A DNA stretch of 64,000 nt from Algoriphagus marincola DSM 16067 (GCF_000429405.1 NZ_AUBU01000003.1:186001-250000), one strand, 5' to 3'. Counted from the first letter of the stretch, positions 26,696 through 36,749 are shown. Numbers and translations: made by a program. Notes: generated by a model from the sequence alone, not told the origin.

Positions 26696-27901
26696 ATGGA
26701 GGCTGTAGGAATTCAGAAATCACAAAAGCAGGACACCTTCGAAGGGGTTGACTTTCTAGACCTAGACGATTTGCTGACGGAGGAGCACAAACTCATCCGA
26801 AGTTCGATCCGTGATTTTGTCAAGCGGGAGATCAGCCCATACATTGAGGACTGGGCGCAGAAAGCGCATTTCCCGGAGGAAATCGTCAAAAAATTCGGAG
26901 ATGTAGGTGCTTTTGGTCCGCAGATTCCGGAAGAGTATGGCGGCGGCGGCCTCGATTACATCGCCTATGGTCTCATCATGCAGGAGATCGAGCGGGGAGA
27001 TTCCGGTATGCGATCCACGGCATCCGTTCAGGGTTCCCTGGTTATGTACCCTATCTATAAATTCGGTTCGGAGGAGCAAAGACAAAAATACCTCCCCAAA
27101 TTAGCCTCAGGCGAAATGCTGGGATGCTTCGGGCTGACCGAACCTGACCACGGTTCCAACCCAAGTGGCATGGTCACCAACTTCAAGGATATGGGAGACC
27201 ACTACCTACTGAACGGTGCCAAAATGTGGATTTCCAATTCCCCCAAAGCTGATATCGCGGTGGTCTGGGCTAAAAATGAGGAAGGTCGGATTCACGGCCT
27301 GATCGTCGAGCGTGGTATGGAAGGCTTCTCCACACCGGAGACGCACAATAAGTGGTCCTTGCGGGCTTCCTGCACCGGTGAACTTGTCTTTGACAATGTG
27401 AAAGTACCAAAGGAAAACCTCCTACCTGGCAAATCAGGACTGGGTGCGCCCTTGATGTGTTTGGATTCGGCCCGCTTTGGCATCGCCTGGGGCGCGATTG
27501 GAGCGGCGATGGACTGCTATGAGTCGGCTAGAAAGTACGCGATGGAGCGCATTCAGTTTGACAAGCCGATAGCAAGCTTCCAACTGATTCAAAAGAAACT
27601 GGCAGAGATGCTGACCGAAATCACCAAAGCCCAATTACTGGCTTGGAAGGTGGGAAAAATGATGAATGAGGGCAAGGCCAAGACCGTGCATATTTCCATG
27701 GCCAAGCGCAACAATGTCGAAATGGCCCTAACTATCGCCCGGGAAGCCCGACAGATCCACGGCGGTATGGGAATCACCGGTGAATACCCCATTATGCGCC
27801 ATATGATGAATCTGGAATCTGTCATCACCTATGAGGGAACCCATGATATTCACTTGCTGATTCTAGGCAATGAGATTACCGGGATTCCGGCTTTTAAATA
27901 A
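26696..27901 (+). CDS. gcdH: Glutaryl-CoA dehydrogenase
   Basis: 401 aa acyl-CoA dehydrogenase. FAD and substrate motifs are CFGLTEPDHGSNPSGM, MWISNSPKADIAVVWAK, KWSLRASCTGELVFDNV, QIHGGMGITGEYPIMRHMMNLE and YEGTHDIHLLILG (catalytic glutamate in YEGT). The TEPDHGSN and SLRAS features and overall length fit glutaryl-CoA dehydrogenases, which oxidise and decarboxylate glutaryl-CoA to crotonyl-CoA at the end of lysine and tryptophan breakdown. Divergent from kynA. Confidence 0.87.
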   Translation: MEAVGIQKSQKQDTFEGVDFLDLDDLLTEEHKLIRSSIRDFVKREISPYIEDWAQKAHFPEEIVKKFGDVGAFGPQIPEEYGGGGLDYIAYGLIMQEIERGDSGMRSTASVQGSLVMYPIYKFGSEEQRQKYLPKLASGEMLGCFGLTEPDHGSNPSGMVTNFKDMGDHYLLNGAKMWISNSPKADIAVVWAKNEEGRIHGLIVERGMEGFSTPETHNKWSLRASCTGELVFDNVKVPKENLLPGKSGLGAPLMCLDSARFGIAWGAIGAAMDCYESARKYAMERIQFDKPIASFQLIQKKLAEMLTEITKAQLLAWKVGKMMNEGKAKTVHISMAKRNNVEMALTIAREARQIHGGMGITGEYPIMRHMMNLESVITYEGTHDIHLLILGNEITGIPAFK

Positions 27902-27920
27902 GGTTTTTGAAGCAGTTCTG

Positions 27921-27957
27921 AAACCCCTTTTCTGAATTTTTTGGGATGGGGGTTTTG
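27921..27957 (+). terminator. Possible terminator of gcdH
   Basis: AAACCCC (27921-27927) pairs with GGGGTTT (27949-27955) just after the gcdH stop. The T run is short, so this is a weak call. The rest of the 288-bp gap to 28189 shows no gene and marks the left edge of the accessory island. Confidence 0.35.
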
Positions 27958-28189
27958 GGGTCTTATTAGCAAGGAAAATGGTTTGTCTTCTGAGTAGGGT
28001 ATGAGACAAAATTAACTAAGCCCACAACAACGATTTGAGTATGCCAAGATGGGGTTTTTGATTATGCAATTTAGCGGGTTGGTGCTTGCTAAATTGTTGG
28101 ATTCGAAGCACAAAAGATCAATGTATTGATCTAATAAACAGCCTTTTAACTAGAATAAATTTGAAATTTGGATTCTCTTGTGATTATGG

Positions 28190-29914
28190 CTATCCCTTGT
28201 CATTTTGATGTCGCCAAATATCTTTAGCTAGGTTATATAAATATGTCGCTCTCTCTTGAATGACTTGCTCATTCCATTCAGGTTTTTCCAAGTATTGGGA
28301 AAATGTTTCAATACTAGATGCAAAATGCCTTAAACCGTGCCTTTCACCTTTGCCGTTTTTCTTAGTACTCCAGTCAGAATCTCTAATTGATGTATTTAAA
28401 GAAGTGGTAATGATTGTTAAATTACCAAGCGTTAACAAAGCTTTGTTTCTGTTTAGTTTAGCTTCTTCTGATTCTAAAGGGAGCCAGTTATTTTCCCATT
28501 TTTTTGGCATTACATGTTCTAAACTATATCTGCCTATCCCGAGAAGAGAGGTAGAATGTTTTGTTCTGTCACGTACCATTGATTCAATGAGGTATAAGAT
28601 ACCTGCTGCTTGTTTATTTACCAACCTGGAATTGTAAAAGCCATTCTGCAAATCAATGTCTGATGGCATGTAGTTTACCTTATCCGATTGAGTTTCAATT
28701 TGAGCTTTTAAGGCATTTTTAGTAATTACATTATTTGCTATCAATTTTTCAGAAAACAATTGATTGTAGTTTTTGGTGGTTTCGTGACAAACCATTCTTC
28801 TCATTATGTATGATTCTAAATATTCCCATATTAAGTTCCTCTCATTACTATTTGCCACTTTTTTCAGTACAAATAACACATAAGGAATTAAAGTTGTGTT
28901 TTCCAGTCCAAATATGATAGCATTAATTCGCTCAATGCCATAATCTGCTGAAAGTTCTCTGTCAACCACATCAAAATCAATATTGGCTCTGTATAATTCA
29001 GCATATTCTTTTATTTCCTGAATTAAAGCAGGCTTATCAATCTTATAATCTTGGATAAATTTTTTGTACGAATCAAAAAGACCATCAACTTTTGTAAATA
29101 GTTTTTTGTCATCGGTTTTTACATTTAAAGAGCTGTCTTGTACCTTAATTTGTAGGAAAGAATAAAAGAATAAATCAACATTTTCTCTAATAGAACGACC
29201 AGCTGTTATATCTCTATCCCAAAACTTTTTTGTGTCTGCATCTTTTTCAAATACATTTTTCCAGTTGTCATTGTATGACTGCACATCATCCCTATGGAAA
29301 AAATAATTCTTTAAGAGTTCGGCCGTTGTAAGCCTAACACCTAATGAATTTATAGTGTCGAAAATTTGCTGTTCATCTTCATCTACCCCCAAGTCAATAC
29401 CAACAAACATTATATTGGTAAGAATATTATTCAAGCTAAGTTTATCAACCTCTATGATATTTCTGAAAAAATTATAGGCTTCAATAATTGAGCTTTCACC
29501 ATTTAAATCTTCCTCAACAGTTAGATTTAAAACTCTGTTGAAGTCAGCTATGTCGTTATGGTTATGCCAGAGTGCTATTTCATTATTCATTAATCGAAAT
29601 ACACGGTCAAAAGAAGCATTCGTACCCGTTTTTAGGCAGAGTACTTTGAGCATTAAATTCAATGTTGTTAAGCGTTGTTGTCCATCAATTAAAGTACGTT
29701 TATCTCCAACATTACCACCAGTAGTTGTTTGTTGTTGTTTCAAAATAACCGAACCTAAAAAATAAGGTTTATTAGTAGCACTTACAGTTTCCATATCTTC
29801 AATCAATCTTTCCCATTGGGTTTTGCCCCATACATACGAACGTTGAAAAAAAGGAATTTCTAAAACCCTGTTACCGTTAAAAATGTCGTTGATTGTTCTT
29901 TTTCCTGCTTCCAT
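28190..29914 (-). CDS. DUF262/DUF1524 protein, RloF/GmrSD-like
   Basis: 574 aa. The N-terminal DUF262 domain has IPFFQRSYVWGKTQWERLIEDM and the nucleotide-binding-like LIDGQQRLTTL (DGQQR at residues 77-81). The C-terminal region has YSLEHVMPKKWENNW and LGNLTIITTSLN, the H-x-x-P and asparagine pattern of the DUF1524 HNH-type nuclease. Such proteins (RloF, GmrSD) accompany or form type IV restriction systems. It starts 10 bp after the hsdR stop, so it is the last gene of the hsd operon. An added restriction role is inferred. Confidence 0.82.
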   Translation of the reverse strand: MEAGKRTINDIFNGNRVLEIPFFQRSYVWGKTQWERLIEDMETVSATNKPYFLGSVILKQQQTTTGGNVGDKRTLIDGQQRLTTLNLMLKVLCLKTGTNASFDRVFRLMNNEIALWHNHNDIADFNRVLNLTVEEDLNGESSIIEAYNFFRNIIEVDKLSLNNILTNIMFVGIDLGVDEDEQQIFDTINSLGVRLTTAELLKNYFFHRDDVQSYNDNWKNVFEKDADTKKFWDRDITAGRSIRENVDLFFYSFLQIKVQDSSLNVKTDDKKLFTKVDGLFDSYKKFIQDYKIDKPALIQEIKEYAELYRANIDFDVVDRELSADYGIERINAIIFGLENTTLIPYVLFVLKKVANSNERNLIWEYLESYIMRRMVCHETTKNYNQLFSEKLIANNVITKNALKAQIETQSDKVNYMPSDIDLQNGFYNSRLVNKQAAGILYLIESMVRDRTKHSTSLLGIGRYSLEHVMPKKWENNWLPLESEEAKLNRNKALLTLGNLTIITTSLNTSIRDSDWSTKKNGKGERHGLRHFASSIETFSQYLEKPEWNEQVIQERATYLYNLAKDIWRHQNDKG

Positions 29915-29924
29915 TATTTAAATT

Positions 29925-32900
29925 TTACTTCTGTGCGTTAATACCTCTATTGATTAATTCTTTCACTACACCAAACATCATTGCCGAGAAGTCTTCTTTG
30001 AATTCATTGTTGTCCGAATACAGCTTGTATAGGTCAAAGTTGGTAGTGATGTGCTTGAGCAGTTCTTCTCCCACAATTTTGTCGCTGGTGATTCTTGCGT
30101 TCTGTTCGTCTGAATGTTGAATAGAACTTATCAGCTCTTTGTTCTTGGCTACATCAGTTGCAATATTTTCTGCCATTTGACGGACTTTGTCTGCATCTTC
30201 AAATTCAGTTCCGTAGCGTTCATTGAAAGTTTGGAGAATATTTGAAAGGCGGTCAATTTCTGGTTCACTTACTCCGCCTCTCATATCAGTTGGAATTGGC
30301 TTCAAATCTTCACCTTGCTCTAAAGCCACATTGGTTGTGGATTCCAATTGCAGGCGATAACTGTCCATGTCAATATTTTCCAAAACGCCTTTTGCTAAAT
30401 CCACCGAAGTGTCACCACCAAGCTTGTTTTGCAGGTGATTCAGGAAGATGTAAAGACGCTCTAAATAGGGATTCTCGAATGGAACAATTTGAGAAAGGAA
30501 AATGTAAAGGCGAACATATGTTTTAACCTTTGCTCTGAAATCGGCTTGTTGTTCTTCTTCTAAGTCGTCTCTGAAAATTGCAGCCGATTCATCCAGTGAA
30601 GCGTGTAGCTGGTCGACTGGCACATTATTCAAAATCTTGTTTGAGAAATCTTCGACTTGCTCACGAGAGTACACTTGATAATTGTCTAAAGCATCTTGTA
30701 AATCAAAAAGCTTGTTTGGATCTGTTGCTTCTCCAAGAATTGTGCTTTCAAAATATGGCTTGAAAGCATTCTCTATGTCTTCTGCTGTATTAGCAAAGTC
30801 AAGAACAAAAGTGTCTTTCTTTAATGGATGACTTCTGTTTAGCCTTGATAGAGTTTGAACTGCATTTACTCCGCCTAGCTTTTTATCTACATACATGGTG
30901 TGAAGTAAAGGTTGGTCAAAACCAGTTTGGTATTTATTGGCAACCAACAGAAAACGGTATTCATTCTTCTCAAATTCAGATGGAATTGAGCTGCTCGAAA
31001 AGCCGTTCAAACTTGCTTCTGTTTCTCCGTCAATTTCACCAGAAAAAGCTACTACTGCTTTGTACGGGCTGTTTATAGATTTCAAGTAAGCATCAAAAGC
31101 TTTTTTGTATTGCACGGCATTTTTTCTGCTACTCGTTACCATCATGGCTTTTGCTTTGCCACCCATTCGTTTTTTCTGAATCACATTTTCCATGAAATGG
31201 TCAACCATCAATTTTGACTTTTTCTTGATGGCGTGTTCATGGCTTTCTACATAAGCCTTGAGTTTCTTCTGTGCTTTCTTTTTGTCGTATTCAGGGTCAT
31301 CCTCTATCTTCTTAAGTAAGGCGTAGAAGCTTTGGTAAGTCGTGTAGTTCTGCAAAACATCTTTGATGAAGCCTTCTTCAATCGCTTGCTTCATGGAGTA
31401 AAGATGGAAAGCACTGAATTTGGTTTTATCACCTTCTTGATAAGGAACGCCAAAGAGTTCCAAAGTCTTATTTTTGGGAGTAGCCGTAAAAGCAAAATAG
31501 CTGGCATTTGGCAAGAGTTTTCTTGATTTTACCAAAGCACGGATTAGGTCTTCTCCTGTTACTTCACTGTTTTCATTTTCGTCATAATCTTCCAATTCTG
31601 ATTTCAATTCGTCTTCATCATTCAGTTTGGATAAAGATTCGTTGAGCTTCCTTGCCATTTGGCCGCTCAAACTGCTGTGAGCTTCATCTATGACGATACC
31701 AAAGTTGTTTCCAGGCAATTCTCCAATTTCTTCTACTATGTGCGGAAACTTCTGAATGGTGGTTATGATGATTTTCTTTCCGTCTTCCAAGGCAGTTTTG
31801 AGTTGCTTACTTCCTTCGGTAATCGCTTCTACCACACCACCTACTTGTTGAAATTGCTTGATGTTTTCTCGGATTTGAGCATCCAAAACCCTACGGTCTG
31901 TAACGACAATAACCGTATCAAAAATGTTGTTGCTTCCTGACTTGTCGTGCAAGCCAATTAGTTGGTGTGAAAGCCAAGCGATTGAATTGGACTTGCCTGA
32001 ACCAGCGGAATGTTGAATCAAATATTTCTGACCTGTTCCTTTTTCTTGTGCATCTGCCAAAAGTTGTCTTACGGCTGAAAGTTGGTGATAGCGGGGAAAG
32101 ATGAGTTTCTTTTCCTTTTTAGTTCGCTTTTTCCCTCTGTCGTCCGTGTATTCTTTTTCTTCGGTAACGAGCTGAGAGAAGTTTTGAATGATGTCTGTTA
32201 GGCTGTCTTTGGTTAAAATTTCTTTCCAGAGATAATCTGTTTTTATCCCTCCGTTTGGTGGGTTTCCTGCTCCATTGTTATTGCCCTTGTTAAATGGCAA
32301 AAAATACGATTGCTCACCTTTTAGTCGAGTACACATCCAAACTTCTTCTGTGTCCACAGCGAAGTTTACAACCAAACGACCCAAGCGAAATAATTCCTCA
32401 TTAGGGTCTCTGTCCTTTTTGTATTGGTTGATGGCGTGTTTTACATTCTGTTTGGTTAATTCATTTTTTAACTCAAAAGTGATAACTGGCAAGCCGTTAA
32501 TGAAAACAACCATATCCAAGGAATTCTTGTTTTTGGTAGAGTAGTAAACCTGACGAATGACCGAAAAAATATTGGCTTGGTATAAGACACTTGCACTGGC
32601 ATTGTAAGCCGAAACAGGCTTGTCATAAAACAGCTTGAGTTTGGTGTCCGTAAAGCCGTCAACAATGCCTTTTCTTAAAACTTCAATTACACCTTTGGCT
32701 TGAATTCGGTCATTTAGGCGTTTGATGATTTTTTGGCGATACAAGTCTTTGTGATACCGCTTGAGCTTCTCGACCGCTTTGGGTTGGGTAGTTTCTAAAA
32801 ATTGAAACAATAAGTCTTCGTCTAAGCAGGAAACATTATTGTAATCCGTACTTTCTCTTTGGATGTATCTATTCGCCTCTACCAAATAATTGGTGATATG

Positions 32901-32942
32901 ACTTTCTAAGCCTTTTTCTGTGGTATCTGTGCTTTTACTCAT
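29925..32942 (-). CDS. hsdR: Type I restriction endonuclease subunit R
   Basis: 1005 aa. The N-terminal nuclease motif is SLDMVVFINGLPVITFELKN (D143, E157, K159 of PD-D/ExK). The SF2 helicase motor has HSAGSGKSNS (311-320, Walker A), VIDEAHSS (DEAH at 419-422), FAFTATPKN (motif III) and QTLSRLNR (motif VI region). The C-terminal helical region contacts the methylase. It translocates and cuts unmethylated DNA with HsdM and HsdS. It overlaps the upstream 121-aa gene by one base (TAATG). Confidence 0.94.
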   Translation of the reverse strand: MSKSTDTTEKGLESHITNYLVEANRYIQRESTDYNNVSCLDEDLLFQFLETTQPKAVEKLKRYHKDLYRQKIIKRLNDRIQAKGVIEVLRKGIVDGFTDTKLKLFYDKPVSAYNASASVLYQANIFSVIRQVYYSTKNKNSLDMVVFINGLPVITFELKNELTKQNVKHAINQYKKDRDPNEELFRLGRLVVNFAVDTEEVWMCTRLKGEQSYFLPFNKGNNNGAGNPPNGGIKTDYLWKEILTKDSLTDIIQNFSQLVTEEKEYTDDRGKKRTKKEKKLIFPRYHQLSAVRQLLADAQEKGTGQKYLIQHSAGSGKSNSIAWLSHQLIGLHDKSGSNNIFDTVIVVTDRRVLDAQIRENIKQFQQVGGVVEAITEGSKQLKTALEDGKKIIITTIQKFPHIVEEIGELPGNNFGIVIDEAHSSLSGQMARKLNESLSKLNDEDELKSELEDYDENENSEVTGEDLIRALVKSRKLLPNASYFAFTATPKNKTLELFGVPYQEGDKTKFSAFHLYSMKQAIEEGFIKDVLQNYTTYQSFYALLKKIEDDPEYDKKKAQKKLKAYVESHEHAIKKKSKLMVDHFMENVIQKKRMGGKAKAMMVTSSRKNAVQYKKAFDAYLKSINSPYKAVVAFSGEIDGETEASLNGFSSSSIPSEFEKNEYRFLLVANKYQTGFDQPLLHTMYVDKKLGGVNAVQTLSRLNRSHPLKKDTFVLDFANTAEDIENAFKPYFESTILGEATDPNKLFDLQDALDNYQVYSREQVEDFSNKILNNVPVDQLHASLDESAAIFRDDLEEEQQADFRAKVKTYVRLYIFLSQIVPFENPYLERLYIFLNHLQNKLGGDTSVDLAKGVLENIDMDSYRLQLESTTNVALEQGEDLKPIPTDMRGGVSEPEIDRLSNILQTFNERYGTEFEDADKVRQMAENIATDVAKNKELISSIQHSDEQNARITSDKIVGEELLKHITTNFDLYKLYSDNNEFKEDFSAMMFGVVKELINRGINAQK

Positions 32943-33307
32943 TACCTAATTCTCCTTTGAAGACGCTCCATTTCATCAGTTATTTGTTCTAGAGTATGAA
33001 TGTCAACAGTCCTGTTCAATTCAAAATAAATATCTGGATGAGCCCAAAACCTTGATTTATTACCCAAGAGTTCTCCTAATTGCCTATCTACGCGCATTAC
33101 TTTTGTTGAAGCAACATTCCATAGCTCAGCTAACTCCATGTTTGGTGTATAATCACCCTGGTTATTTCTCAAATAATTGTAAGTATGATTGAATGCAGTT
33201 CGAACAGCACCAAGTGCTTCAATAGTGTTGTCATTTCTATCTGAAAGAGCATTTCGTACATCATTTAAGACTGTCCACAGAATTTTTAAACTAAATACCT
33301 CCCCCAT
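32942..33307 (-). CDS. 121-aa protein inserted in the hsd operon
   Basis: A small, mostly helical, soluble protein of unknown function. It lies 5 bp after hsdS and overlaps the hsdR start by one base, so it is fully embedded in the operon. It contains RTAFNH (a possible R-x4-H HEPN-type pair, about residues 42-47) and a charged C-terminus (EQITDEMERLQRRIR). The HEPN reading is speculative: one short motif in a helical protein can arise by chance. It could equally be an accessory or regulator of the restriction enzyme. Confidence 0.65.
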   Translation of the reverse strand: MGEVFSLKILWTVLNDVRNALSDRNDNTIEALGAVRTAFNHTYNYLRNNQGDYTPNMELAELWNVASTKVMRVDRQLGELLGNKSRFWAHPDIYFELNRTVDIHTLEQITDEMERLQRRIR

Positions 33308-33312
33308 AACAT

Positions 33313-34707
33313 TTAATTTTCTGTTTGATATGCAGCCTCATCCTCAGCTGCTAAACTCAACTCCTCTTCTAAATCTTGATAACTCTCCTCTTCGGTTACT
33401 TCAGGAATTTCAAAATCCCTGACATCAATTTTTCCTGTGACTGCTTCTGCGATAAGGGCTGTTTTGTATTCTTGTGTGAGAGTAATTTCTTTCTTTATCG
33501 TGCTTATGGTTTGATTGATAATCGACAATTCCTCATTTAGAAATTTCACAATCTGTGATTGCTCTCCTCTGTCTTTTGGAAAAGCCACAATTTGAGCTTT
33601 AATATTTTGAGCATGAACATTTTGATTAACTCCGCCATGCACACTTAACTTTATCCCACCTAGAAATAGATTAGAGAAGAAGTAATACTTCAAGAATGTA
33701 TGTTCAATCTGATCGTCAAACCTGAATCTGATTAAGTATGATGCGAAAACGGCTTCCTCTTCCTTTTCAACTAATGCCATTCGACCAGCTCCACCAGTTC
33801 TGGCGAACAGAAAATCATTTTTTTTAATCAAAAATGCATTGCAGTCATTTGATCTTTGAACTTTTGGCATTTGAGAATAATCCAGACTTCCATCATCTTG
33901 AATATCGGTGATTCTAACCAGTTTTACTCCCTCATCAAAATATCCAGATGGGTCGTAGTACCCTTGTTTATGTTCTTTTGTTATAGTTTTTAATCTCGTA
34001 ATACCCCAATGCTCAGGAATATCACCCAGCCATTCAATTCCTGAATCTTTCATTTTGGCATTGGGATCTATTCCTTTGGTAACCGCTTGGTTAATGATGG
34101 CAGCTTTTTGCTCGTTGAGTAGTTTTATCAGTTGCTTTTTCTTTTGGATAAAGCGGTTGATTTTTTTGAGTTTAAATTGTAGGTATTCAACAATTTTGTT
34201 TTGTTCATCAATAGGTGGATATGGAAGTTTGATATCACCGAAGCGAGTAAAATACAGTCTCAATCGCATATCCATAATACCTCTTGAATGTCTTTTGAAT
34301 TCTCTGCTTGCTATCGGGTTTCTAAAGAGATAATTGTAGAAGTATGGGTTTACATTTTCTTTGTGGCGCAGGATATCATAAGCTGGACTTGTAACACCCT
34401 TGTATTCAGAAATACCAATAGCTCCCATCCAAGCCAGTAATTTATTGACTATGATGTCGCCTTGTTCTACCCTCCAGTAATTGTCCGTACTTGAAGCTTT
34501 ATTACCTCTTGCTTCTAAATCTTTTCTTGGTTTAACCCCCAAAGCAGTGTATACAGAAAGTAGTTCCTCTGAATTTCCAACAGGTGCAGGCTCGCAAACC
34601 AGATTAAAAAGCATTCTAGTACGTATCACATCCCAATGAACTGGTAAATCACCAAGCCATTCTTGTCCGCAATCTTCGTATTTTGAATATGGTTTTACTC
34701 CACTCAT
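33313..34707 (-). CDS. hsdS: Type I restriction specificity subunit S
   Basis: 464 aa with two target-recognition domains, each opening with the same pattern: CGQEWLGDLPVHWDVIRTRM (about residues 13-32) and SGIEWLGDIPEHWGITRLK (about 223-241). Each half ends in a long helix (IDEQNKIVEYLQFKLKKINRFIQKKKQLIKLL; KDRGEQSQIVKFLNEELSIINQTISTIKKEI) that forms the spacer coiled coil. It sets the bipartite DNA sequence for methylation and cutting. The start overlaps the hsdM stop by one base (TAATG). Confidence 0.94.
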   Translation of the reverse strand: MSGVKPYSKYEDCGQEWLGDLPVHWDVIRTRMLFNLVCEPAPVGNSEELLSVYTALGVKPRKDLEARGNKASSTDNYWRVEQGDIIVNKLLAWMGAIGISEYKGVTSPAYDILRHKENVNPYFYNYLFRNPIASREFKRHSRGIMDMRLRLYFTRFGDIKLPYPPIDEQNKIVEYLQFKLKKINRFIQKKKQLIKLLNEQKAAIINQAVTKGIDPNAKMKDSGIEWLGDIPEHWGITRLKTITKEHKQGYYDPSGYFDEGVKLVRITDIQDDGSLDYSQMPKVQRSNDCNAFLIKKNDFLFARTGGAGRMALVEKEEEAVFASYLIRFRFDDQIEHTFLKYYFFSNLFLGGIKLSVHGGVNQNVHAQNIKAQIVAFPKDRGEQSQIVKFLNEELSIINQTISTIKKEITLTQEYKTALIAEAVTGKIDVRDFEIPEVTEEESYQDLEEELSLAAEDEAAYQTEN

Positions 34708-36515
34708 TATTCAATAATTTCTTTAAGCAAACCATCTGTTTCTTGTTCCAACTTCAAAATGTCGCTACTGATTTCATCTAAACTCCTTAATGGCGTGAAA
34801 TCGTAGAAATATTTATTGAATGGTATCTCATATCCAATTTTTATTCCTTTTAATTCAAACCATGCATCAGGAAGAAAAGGTTTTACCTCCGTATCAAAAT
34901 AGTCTTGAATGTTCTCTTTCATCGGTACATTTTCAACGTCCTTCAAACTCGTATCAGATTTTGGATTGCCTTTTTTATCCCTTATAATTTTATCTTCTTC
35001 ATCTCTTTGAGGTTGAAAAATTGGAATCTGATATGAACCGAAATCTTCAATATCAAAAATTTTGCTGTATTCGTTTTCCTCAAAATTGAAGTAAAGGTTC
35101 TGGATATCGATAATATGACTAGGCTTCAGCTCAACTTTCTTTTCTCCCAAATTCTTATTTCTCCTTTCAAAGAAATCCTTTGAAGAAGCATTGATTAACT
35201 GAACCTTCCCTTTTCGTTGTTCCTCTTTTACATTACTCACAATCCATAAATAGGTTGAAATACCAGTGTTGTAAAAAATATCATTGGGAAGTTGAATGAT
35301 GCATTCCAAAAGGTCATTTTCTAAAATATATTGACGAATTCCGCTTTCTCCACTACCTGCATCACCTGTAAATAGGGCAGAGCCATTATGAACTGACGCA
35401 ATACGACTTCCACCATCTTTAGGGTCTTTCATTTTGGAAAGCATATGAAGCATGAACATGAGTTGTCCGTCATTGCTTCTAGAAGTCAAACAGGTTTCTA
35501 TTAACTCACCATCAAAATTTCGAATTGGAAGATTAAAACGTTTATCAACAATGGCTTTCTTTTTCCCTTCACCTACGCTTAGGTTGTCTATGTCCTGTTT
35601 CCAACTTGTTCCGTAAGGTGGGTTGGTCAACATAAAGTTGAACTTCAAATCAGGGTCAAAACCGTATTCGCTCAGTGTTGAACCAAACTTAATTTTGTCC
35701 GGGTCTTCATTTTTTAGCAACATATCGGATTTACATACGGCATACATTTCGCCTGTATTCTCCTGTCCATATAAATGAAAGGTCGCTTTCGATTTTATTT
35801 CTCCATCAGGGTTGGTTGCATAAAGTTTAGATTGTGTCAGCATTGCACCTGAACCTGCACAGGGGTCATACACTAGGTAAGTTCCTTCCTGTATTTTGTC
35901 TTTTACAGGCAGGTAGACCAAATGTGTCATCAATTCAATAATTTCTCTTGGTGTGAAGTGTCGCCCTGCTGCTGCATTGGTCTTTTCATTGAATCGTCTG
36001 ATTAAGTCCTCAAACATGTAGCCCATTGCCATTGGCGAAATTTTTTCAGGTCGCAATTCAACTTTTGGGCTACAGAACTTCTCGATAAGTGAAAAAGTGA
36101 TTCCCGTATTTTCAAAGGTTTCTAATTGGTTTCTGAATTTGAACTTGGAAATGATGTCTTGAACGTTTTCAGAAAAGCCATTGAGATAGTCCAAAAAGTT
36201 GGCGTCTATATTTTTCGGGTCAGCCAACAATTTTTTCATGGTGTAAGGCGAAGTATTGTAAAACGCCAATCCAGAGCCATGTTCTTTGCTCGTCAGTAGT
36301 CCAGATAGGTTGTCAATTTTTCCTTTGAACTCATTATGGGTTTTTAGCACTTTGTCTTTTGTTGGCTCAAGTGCCAAGTCCAACCTTCTTAATACCGTCA
36401 TTGGCAATATCACGTCCTGATACTGGTTCTCAAGGTATTTGTTAATCAATACGTCATCCGCAACTGTCCAGATGAAGTTGATGATAGGTTGTAAACTTTG
36501 AGTATCTAAATTCAT
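34707..36515 (-). CDS. hsdM: Type I restriction DNA methyltransferase subunit M
   Basis: 602 aa N6-adenine methyltransferase. The N-terminal helical HsdM domain (about 10-150) is followed by motif I DPCAGSG (217-223) for SAM and motif IV NPPY (298-301) for catalysis. MGYMFEDLIRRF and HFTPREIIELM are typical of the family. The C-terminal part contains an insert rich in charged residues (about 490-550). It is the first gene of the operon; 25 bp upstream lies a 30-bp block (36548-36577) shared with the leader of the radical SAM cassette at 47.7 kb. Confidence 0.94.
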   Translation of the reverse strand: MNLDTQSLQPIINFIWTVADDVLINKYLENQYQDVILPMTVLRRLDLALEPTKDKVLKTHNEFKGKIDNLSGLLTSKEHGSGLAFYNTSPYTMKKLLADPKNIDANFLDYLNGFSENVQDIISKFKFRNQLETFENTGITFSLIEKFCSPKVELRPEKISPMAMGYMFEDLIRRFNEKTNAAAGRHFTPREIIELMTHLVYLPVKDKIQEGTYLVYDPCAGSGAMLTQSKLYATNPDGEIKSKATFHLYGQENTGEMYAVCKSDMLLKNEDPDKIKFGSTLSEYGFDPDLKFNFMLTNPPYGTSWKQDIDNLSVGEGKKKAIVDKRFNLPIRNFDGELIETCLTSRSNDGQLMFMLHMLSKMKDPKDGGSRIASVHNGSALFTGDAGSGESGIRQYILENDLLECIIQLPNDIFYNTGISTYLWIVSNVKEEQRKGKVQLINASSKDFFERRNKNLGEKKVELKPSHIIDIQNLYFNFEENEYSKIFDIEDFGSYQIPIFQPQRDEEDKIIRDKKGNPKSDTSLKDVENVPMKENIQDYFDTEVKPFLPDAWFELKGIKIGYEIPFNKYFYDFTPLRSLDEISSDILKLEQETDGLLKEIIE

Positions 36516-36749
36516 TTTATGTCTTTTTTTCTTTATTCGGTTCTGTCGAGCGTTGGCAAAAATTCAAGCTCTTTTGGTTTTTCATTGTAGGCTTTTTAGG
36601 CTTGTTTACAAAGGTCATCAAGAAAGAGTATATAGTCAACTAATAGCATTTTTCAATTTTCCTGACCGCTTTTTATGTAAAATAAATTAGTTCACATATT
36701 TATTTTTGTGTTTGACAGCGATAGACTAAAATTTCAATTCTATTGACTA
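36516..36749. other. Boundary between hsd operon and cassette region
   Basis: 234 bp with no gene. It contains the 30-bp block 36548-36577 (GAGCGTTGGCAAAAATTC...), almost identical to 47697-47726. The expected terminal attC of the last cassette was not found here, so the array either ends degenerate or continues as a non-cassette segment. Confidence 0.45.
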
